Assembly (NCBI RefSeq): GCF_905475395.1
Contig: NC_058338.1
Location: 46,411,935 to 46,475,934 of the forward strand
Reading direction: 5' to 3'
Origin: Chrysoperla carnea
Lineage: Eukaryota > Arthropoda > Insecta > Neuroptera > Chrysopidae
DNA length: 64,000 nt
Within the stretch, counting starts at the first letter, position 1, and each line of letters opens with the position of its first letter. A program made the position numbers and the translations under genes. Below are positions 57,063-64,000 of the stretch, one piece after another. The notes below the pieces were generated by a model. The model was not told the origin of the DNA, made no database searches, and saw only the letters and a list, made by a program, of their open reading frames with translations.

Positions 57063-60000
57063 TTATATTCGATTTAGACTTAGAATAATTACAAATAGTA
57101 CTACAATTAAATTAGCTGTTGAGTTTTGTTTTAGACCACCGTTCGTTCGATATCCAATCATAGGACGTTCCGATGGTTGTAATCGTTCATGTACAACAGG
57201 ACAACCCATCCAAAATGGTGCTGATAAACTTTGATTACGATTTTCTACACGCATTTTTCGATCATTAAATTTCCAAAATCCTAATCCTTTGAAGAAATAT
57301 GTTTTCCCTATAAAAAAAAATTTGAAAGTTACTAAGTGTTACATTTGGATGTGTGATAAACTTACCATCTTTCCATTGGAAAACTGTATCAATGTTATTA
57401 CCAACTCCACCCCACATTGACATGTCTCTAGGATAATCTAACTCAACTCTTTCTGTTTCTTCGTCTAATCTGTAAACAAACATAAAATTGTGTAAATAAG
57501 TATGCAAATGGTATATGGCAGTATAATAAGTATGGCAGTTGTACAGTCATTCAAATGTATGGCTGCCTAATTCATATAATAGGGCTTTTCATTTAAAAAA
57601 TGATCCTTTTTTGTTTCGGACAGTTGTCAATCAAGTAAAGACATATCTGATAAAGGTAAAATATATTAGATTTTCTTTAGTTGAATAGTTTTTTGGCAAC
57701 GGTCTGAAACAAAAGCGAATCGATAAAAAGGAATATTGCTGCAGAAAAGGGAAATTTTTAATAAGACAAACAGCCTTAAAACTCTTAATAGTCAAAGTAT
57801 ATGAAAAGGACATAAAAAGGATACGGAAGAAAGCTCATAACAGATATTGCTTCTTCATTATCAGAATGTCGGGAAACATTCAGTATATCTAGTAATTAAA
57901 AACAGGTTTGTGGTTGAACTTAAAAAGAGGCGAGAATTGTATAGGAATTTTAACAGTAAATTTTCGTTTCTTAGCAATTTGATCAATTTGAACATACTGA
58001 AGAAGTTCAAAATAGAACAAGCATGTTAGTAACAATGTATTCTGATGAGAAAAGTGCTTTTTTGATGAATGTATCCCAAACCAACACGATTTTACAGATT
58101 CTAAGAAATAAAGAACTTGAAACTAAAGAACTAAAAAATTGATAAACTTTATTACGCGGGGCGCTAATTTTTGAAACTGTCAACGTTTCGTGATGTTATC
58201 TTCAATTTGTTAAATAAAGAACATAGCTTAATACTTATTTGAAGTAAAGATTCATATAAAATAAATTCAGTATCAAACTAAATAAACTAGTGCGAAAAAA
58301 ATTCAATTGTTATGAACATCCATAACTCATGCGATAGAAAATTCTGCATGTGGATAGATTCGTGTTCGAGGACGGACGGGTTCGATTCCCGATATGAGTT
58401 TTTCTCATAGCTGATTAATAAAAAATTGATGTTATGGAATATAATTTTAAAATTTAATATTTACCTCCAATATCTGTCACCACTGTATAGATAAGTTTTG
58501 CCATTGTGACCCCATATCATAGCACCATCGATTTTATCAACATAATCCGGTAAACCTAGATTTGTTAATGATTTCGGATATCCTTTTTCAAGTCTATTTC
58601 GATTGTATAAATAATATAATTTATCTGAAAAATAAAATAATCATATACAATATTAATCTATGTGTTTTTTAGAAAAAATGGCATTTATTTATTTTTTTTA
58701 TTAAGAATGAATTGCCAAAATTTATTAATATAATTACAGAAGAAACGAAACGATTTGGATACGAACATATTGGCAATGTTGCTAGTACAATGTAAGGTAA
58801 GGTGTGTTCGATTAGGTAGTAGATATGAGATGACAGAATTTTTTATCTGAACTAAATTTTCTAAACAAAATTTGTCCCTCTCACTTGCACTGTTTGCGAT
58901 ATAAAAGTAAAAATTCAGTGAGGGCATTTAAAAATTTCTAAAACGGCAATTCAAATTTTTATACGGACGTGATATCAAAATACGGGCTTGTCAAATTTGT
59001 TGACATACTGTATGATATTAATTACTTACATTTCATATGGTATTTCATTAAATTATAATATTCTACGGCTTTTTATTAGAAAACTTAATAATAATGTGTG
59101 TAAATTCTGTGTTGTAAATTCATTTTTTTTTTTAAGTGTAAATTATACATTGAATTGTCAAAATTTGACAGTTCACGGACTTATACGGTATCAAAAGAGA
59201 GCGCCAAAAAACTGCGTTTAAATATCTCAAAATTATAATGTATTTTGAATATTTTTTTAAACTTAAATACAGCATTTTTAAATAGTATTTATATTTTTTA
59301 CTTTGTTATAACGGTGTAAACTATGAATTAAAATATTAAAAATAAATTCATGAACATTCCTATTAATTTTTTTTCAATAATACAATCCCAACAAAATAAA
59401 TTTTCTTATTATGTAAAGTATTATGTATGTTTATATGTAAAGCTTTACTTTTATGTAATAAAAATTGCCTAAATAAAAAAAGGTTATAAAATATTTTTGT
59501 GTATACTTACCAATAAAGAAAACAATTTTATGATCATTGCGTTCATATACAGCATTCACATAGGATAAATTTGGTGGTAAATCATTCCACATACGTGTTA
59601 TTTCTGCAGGATATCCTTCATACAAGCCATTATCTCCGATCCGCCATAAATACTAGAAAAATAAGAAAAATATATAAAATACTTTTATATAAACTTTTTT
59701 CATCATTATTATTATTAACCTTGAGATATATATATTCGGTTTGTTAGGATGGAACAACCAGATAAATAACAAACTGATAACGTAGAACCATATTCTGAAA
59801 TTTATGGTTATGTTGATCCATTTTAGTTATTATAATTTGTTTTCGATTCTTGGCAATTAATTTTTTACGAACCTTCGTAAAAGTTTAAGTGCATCATAAA
59901 CTAATCCGTTATTTGTAAACGTGAGGGTTTTGTTTGATTTTGTCGTGGAAGTTTTTAAGGAAGTGTTTGTCAAAAGGAATATCTCTCAAAAGTTTTTATA

Positions 60001-63000
60001 AATTTTCGTAAAGGATTCTGGTCGGAGTCGTGATCTACACAAAACACATTCTAGGGTTTTTAAATAATGATTGAGCTCCTACTAGTCAAGTACCTTCAGT
60101 AGTCAGCCTAGTATATAAAATTTCCTCTCTATGATCGTACCAATTAATAGAATATTCCATGTTTTTATGATTTGCCAGAATAAAATTTATTTCCAGTTGG
60201 CCTATTTAACTTGGTCAAGTTTGAGATATTTTTGTAATTATCATGAAATTTGTTTTTTTACCTTTTATATTAAAAAAAGAATTTGTCTCATTTTCACCCA
60301 CTTTTTTTGCGTTTCGGGTTTTTTTTCATAGGATTTTACCATTTTCACCCGCGTAAATTTTGAGTACTTTTTAGTGTGATAGTGACATAATTTAAAATTT
60401 AATCCCCCTTTCTGGATGTTCAATCAGTGCGAAAATGATATTCAACCATTCTATAAAATTTTTTATATTAATAAGTTTTGACAAGTTAAAGGCATTGGGT
60501 ACAAATTAATTAGCAGATTTCACGACTCAAAAGTGAAACCAGATGAAAAATTGACAAATTCGACCTACACCTAAAAGCATTCCCACAACTTTTGGATATG
60601 CAACTAATATAACTCTCCCACCCCCTCCCCCCCCCATATAAAACCAACCACTATCGAATTTGTATATTTTTCCACGTACAAATCACAGAATTTGTGGCCA
60701 TGTTTAAAGGTAGAGAACAAGTTTTTTCAAATACAAATGCTCCTAATTAAAAGCAACCAATTTTTATTCATAAATTATTTTAAATTTATGCAAGCTATCT
60801 AAACAATTAACTATGTTGATTGTTGCACCTCTTGTTTTTAGTTTAGATAATTTTTTAGTGATATAATAATAAAAAGATTTTTTTGGTACGGTATCCTAAC
60901 TAAAGAAAATGTATTATTAATAACAAAAATGTCAATAGAAAAATAAAGTTTGAGGATTATCTTTCCGGAAAAACAATTTAATATTTATGATAGTTTTTCA
61001 CAAACTTAAAAACAAAACTATTATATGTTTACGATCGACATAATATATAGTTGCTTGTATTTTGAAAAGTTTATGTAGCACGTTATCTAATGTTGGTAAT
61101 ATGTAATAACAAAATTGAATTTTGAAAACCTATATAATTTGAAGACCTTTACGATTGTCCTATTTTAAGAATTGGTTTACCTTTTGTACCTTGAAAATAC
61201 TACCCATCTAGTTTGTTTTTCAATACACTTTAACTTAACCATTTAATTCAAGCGTTTTAAAATTTTTACCGCTCTTTCTTAAGGCCTATTATCTTGAAAA
61301 CTACCTAGGGTAGAGGAAGGAAGTAATGACTTGTGTTGTTACTTACAAACTTATCAATCACCAGACGATTAGTATTTTTAAGTAAAAATATAAATTATCT
61401 CCTCGACTACTAAATAAGATATCGCAGAATATCCTATTAACGAGATCACAGGAAAATGCAAATATAATTAGCAAGAAAGATTTTACTTACTTCGTTTTTA
61501 AAAATAAAAACTTCGTTGCGGATAACAGTAATGGCATCGTATGACATGTTGCATTTATCTGGCGGATGCTTAGAATTTCGATGAGTATGTTTATGGCGAA
61601 TAGTAGGTCGTGACCGACGAAATGGTCTTTCCGTGGTAGTAGTAGTAGTTGTAGTCGTAGTCGTACTTGGTGTAGATGTTGTTGTAGTCGTAAATTCACG
61701 TGGTCTCTCTGGCCTTTCATCACTACCCCTTGTTGGCCAATATGGAATATGATGTCTACGTGTTGGATCTTCTTGTGGTCGGCGCCGTTCTGGTCGTTCT
61801 GGTTTTGAATCTGGATAATGTGGCCGTCTAGGTGGAGGTACAGGTGGCCTTTGAGAAGGTGGCCATTGTTGTGGATATCGTCCAGATGGAATGGTATTCG
61901 GATAATCTGGATAATTCGGTGGAATGTTTTTGGATGGATGATAGTATGGAGGTTGTTTTGGATTATGACGACTTGGTTTCTCTCTGGGATGATAATGTGG
62001 ATACTTTGGAGGAGCATATTCTGGAGTATTGTAGGGGTGATAATGTTGGCGAGTTCGCTCCGTGCTCGTGGTGGTACTTGTTGTAGATGTCGTTGATGTA
62101 GTTGTGGTTGTCATCCATTTCGATGGAATGCTACCCCATTGTTTATTTTCTTTTGTTCCATACATTTGTTGAATACCAAGGCGATCATCTTCAGGCAGTA
62201 CATCTGGTTTTGTACCTTGATACCATGGGTACATTAATGCACCAGGAACGGAAGAATGTGATAATCCTAATGAATGTCCAAATTCATGAGCAGCAACTGC
62301 AAATAAACTGGTTCCTGTAAAATCAAATATACAGATCAATAAAAATGGTAAACTAAAAGACTAAAAAATTGAAATCGATCTATTTGTTCCTAAGATAATC
62401 GCACAGAAGGTGCAAGGTATCCACCCTTATTAACTCTTGATCTGATGTAATTTTTGCCTTGACTGAAAACACATCCATTAAAATATCGAGGGAGAAGTAC
62501 AAAAATGGTACCTTAAAAATCAGCCAACCCCGCTATAAAATTTTTATAATTTCAAATGGCACACCAACCTTGTGACACCTCATTTGAAAGGCATACAATT
62601 ATTTAATCAACGATAATTGAAAAAATGAAATCGATCGCTTGGTTCTTCACATCAGGTCTAGAGTTATTAAGGGTGGACACTTTTGAAATGAACACCCTGT
62701 ATATTATTTAAAAAGCCATGCACAACTTGTGCTCTTTAATCAAGCTCTTGATGGATATAAGACTAAGAGGCTTTTTCAAAAATAACACCAGAAAGTGATT
62801 GAAAACATTCTCGTAAATGCCGTTGAATTTTTATATATTATTTGATTAAATTTACCTTCATCATTTTCGCCAAGATCGTGCAGAATCCATGTTTCATCTT
62901 CATCAAAATGTACATCTCCGCCACGTCCCGTTCCCGGAAAGAATGCATGTGCTAGAATTTGACCTTTCCCATCAAATGCGTAGCCATCATTGTGTAATCC

Positions 63001-63148
63001 TTTGAAGAAATAAATTAAAATATCTGCATCATCGGAATTAATTTCACGAAATGTTAATTTACTATGTTGAGCCCAAACATCCAACGCTCTGGATAATTCA
63101 CGTCGCACAAAATTCGGATCTAAATTTTCTATTCTTTGCGATCGTAAA
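57063..63148 (-). CDS. Matrix metalloproteinase, GPI-anchor-type, 3' part (6 exons)
   Basis: Exons in coding order are 63148-62856, 62314-61491, 59652-59511, 58624-58465, 57469-57366 and 57307-57063, all in frame, giving 588 residues before TAA. The first in-window exon begins the catalytic domain ([16 protein letters not shown], then [12 protein letters not shown]). The next holds the zinc site [11 protein letters not shown] and the Met-turn GALMYPW. A hinge of about 190 residues follows, rich in Thr runs, Pro, His and Tyr. The hemopexin propeller comes next (blades with [45 protein letters not shown]) and closes at CPV. A hydrophobic tail ([14 protein letters not shown]) after a small-residue region suggests GPI anchoring. 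The signal peptide and the cysteine-switch propeptide lie off the right edge. The enzyme would cut extracellular matrix at the cell surface. Insect Mmp1 versus Mmp2 type is unresolved. Confidence 0.92.
58317..58405 (+). repeat. Possible tRNA-like relic
   Basis: The T-arm-like string CGGGTTCGATTCCCG (B box) follows an unclear upstream half, and a CTCAT/ATGAG pairing may echo an acceptor stem. No A box of quality and no anticodon arm are visible. It is probably a degraded SINE or tRNA-derived fragment in an MMP intron. Confidence 0.25.
58900..59365 (+). repeat. Dispersed repeat family D, copy 2 (longer)
   Basis: It has the same start (AAAAATTCAGTGAGGGCATT) and end (TTTTTACTTTGTTATAACGG, then TTCATGAACATTCC) as 52724-52906, with about 270 bp between. 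It lies in the MMP intron between the exons at 59652-59511 and 58624-58465. Confidence 0.7.
59653..61490. other. MMP intron without recognised features
   Basis: This 1.8 kb intron between the hinge exon and the first short hemopexin exon shows only AT-rich sequence and C-rich runs near 60607-60634. No gene or clear repeat was seen. Confidence 0.6.
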
Positions 63149-64000
63149 CTGTAACAAAATAGAAAAGATACAAATTATTTATTATTAAATATTTAAAACT
63201 ATCCCGTATAGGTATCTGATATTTAACATTTGATGTCGTAATATAGACATACCAAACGCTCACTCAAGGAGGTTGTGATGGTTTCTATTATACAACACAC
63301 CCAGATTGAGTAAGCGCCTGGAATATCCCATCATTTCAAATTCTTTCAGAAATAGAATAAAGGTTTACGGGTTTATAAGCTGATATCTGGAATACCTTTC
63401 CAGAATTTATATGATAAATTCATAAATAATTTGGAATATTTTTAGGAGACCTCTAAAGTTTAGAGTTATTAAATTTCATAACAAATATTCAACACTGTGT
63501 TCTTCAATGAGTTCACCTTCAAGTAGTATATAAATTGATGGAAAAAACTCGTCATATCAAAATCGACCAAGAATTGCAGCAGGCAGAGGAATAAGTTTGG
63601 TTTCTCTAAATCAAAGACTTATTAAAAAATTTTAAATAATTGACAAAGTGATATGATTGAATAAGATCTCCGATTGCCAAAAAGGTATACTTATTATTGT
63701 AGTTCCATTAGCCGGTAAAGGATCTAGAGGCGGCGGAAGTCATTTCTTAATTTCAACAAAAATTACTTTAAACTAATTATAAGGACCTTTCAAGATCAAA
63801 TTAACTTTGAAATTTCAAACATAAATCAGTCTAACATGTTTAATATTTGTTTCATAATTGTCGATTGTAGATTTTAGTATTATTATAATAATTGGTTTAC
63901 CCTTGCCTCTTCGAAATTTCTCGACACTAACTTTGAAAGCCCTACAGAAAGAATTGAGCATTAACTATTTTCACTTATCAAAATTGTATTGAATTTGAAT
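63149..64000. other. MMP upstream intron (edge of window)
   Basis: I found no exon here on the minus strand. In particular there is no PRCGxPD cysteine-switch sequence, so the propeptide exons must lie beyond the window. Confidence 0.6.

Noticed and set aside
61487-62096. Long frames on both strands over the MMP hinge
   Set aside because: They are shadows of the repetitive Thr/Pro/His-rich exon, whose own frame is fixed by splicing on either side.

Overview
The window is nuclear DNA from an insect-like arthropod. It is AT-rich, its genes are split by GT-AG introns, and the noncoding DNA is crowded with short dispersed repeats, miniature inverted-repeat elements, mariner remnants, a tRNA-derived SINE and one BEL/Pao LTR element. 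The order cannot be fixed from sequence alone. Several repeat families resemble ones I associate loosely with lacewings or hemipterans, which is an impression only.

Layout, left to right. (1) 19-9265, + strand: the last four exons of an arylsulfatase B-like gene whose N-terminal exons lie off the left edge. (2) 9266-15451: intergenic, holding two diverged copies of one repeat family, then a probable P450 core promoter. (3) 15452-23683, +: a complete seven-exon microsomal cytochrome P450 (CYP3 clan, CYP6-like, 520 aa). Its 3.65 kb first intron holds a 5'-truncated histone H2B copy, an internally deleted mariner and another dispersed repeat. (4) 25674-32662: a BEL/Pao LTR element, coding strand minus, that looks whole and young. 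(5) 32663-35320: a terminal-inverted-repeat element, a tRNA-derived SINE and a LINE reverse-transcriptase scrap. (6) 35321-40643, +: a complete five-exon CRAL-TRIO lipid-transfer protein gene (306 aa). (7) 40644-47426: no recognised gene. (8) 47427-52162, +: a complete nine-exon beta-glucuronidase gene (646 aa). (9) 52163-57062: intergenic, with a 700 bp foldback element. (10) 63148-57063, - strand: the last six exons of a matrix metalloproteinase with a long mucin-like hinge, a hemopexin domain and a C-terminal hydrophobic tail typical of GPI anchoring. Its signal and propeptide exons lie off the right edge.

The five host genes do not form one obvious pathway. Arylsulfatase B and beta-glucuronidase are both lysosomal enzymes of glycosaminoglycan breakdown, and the MMP acts on extracellular matrix, so three of five deal with matrix turnover. 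The P450 and the CRAL-TRIO protein handle hydrophobic small molecules. All exon joins given here keep the reading frame across every junction, which supports the gene models. No CRISPR array, bacterial gene or clearly new multi-gene system was seen. The most unusual material is the variety of non-autonomous inverted-repeat elements with readable ends and target-site duplications.
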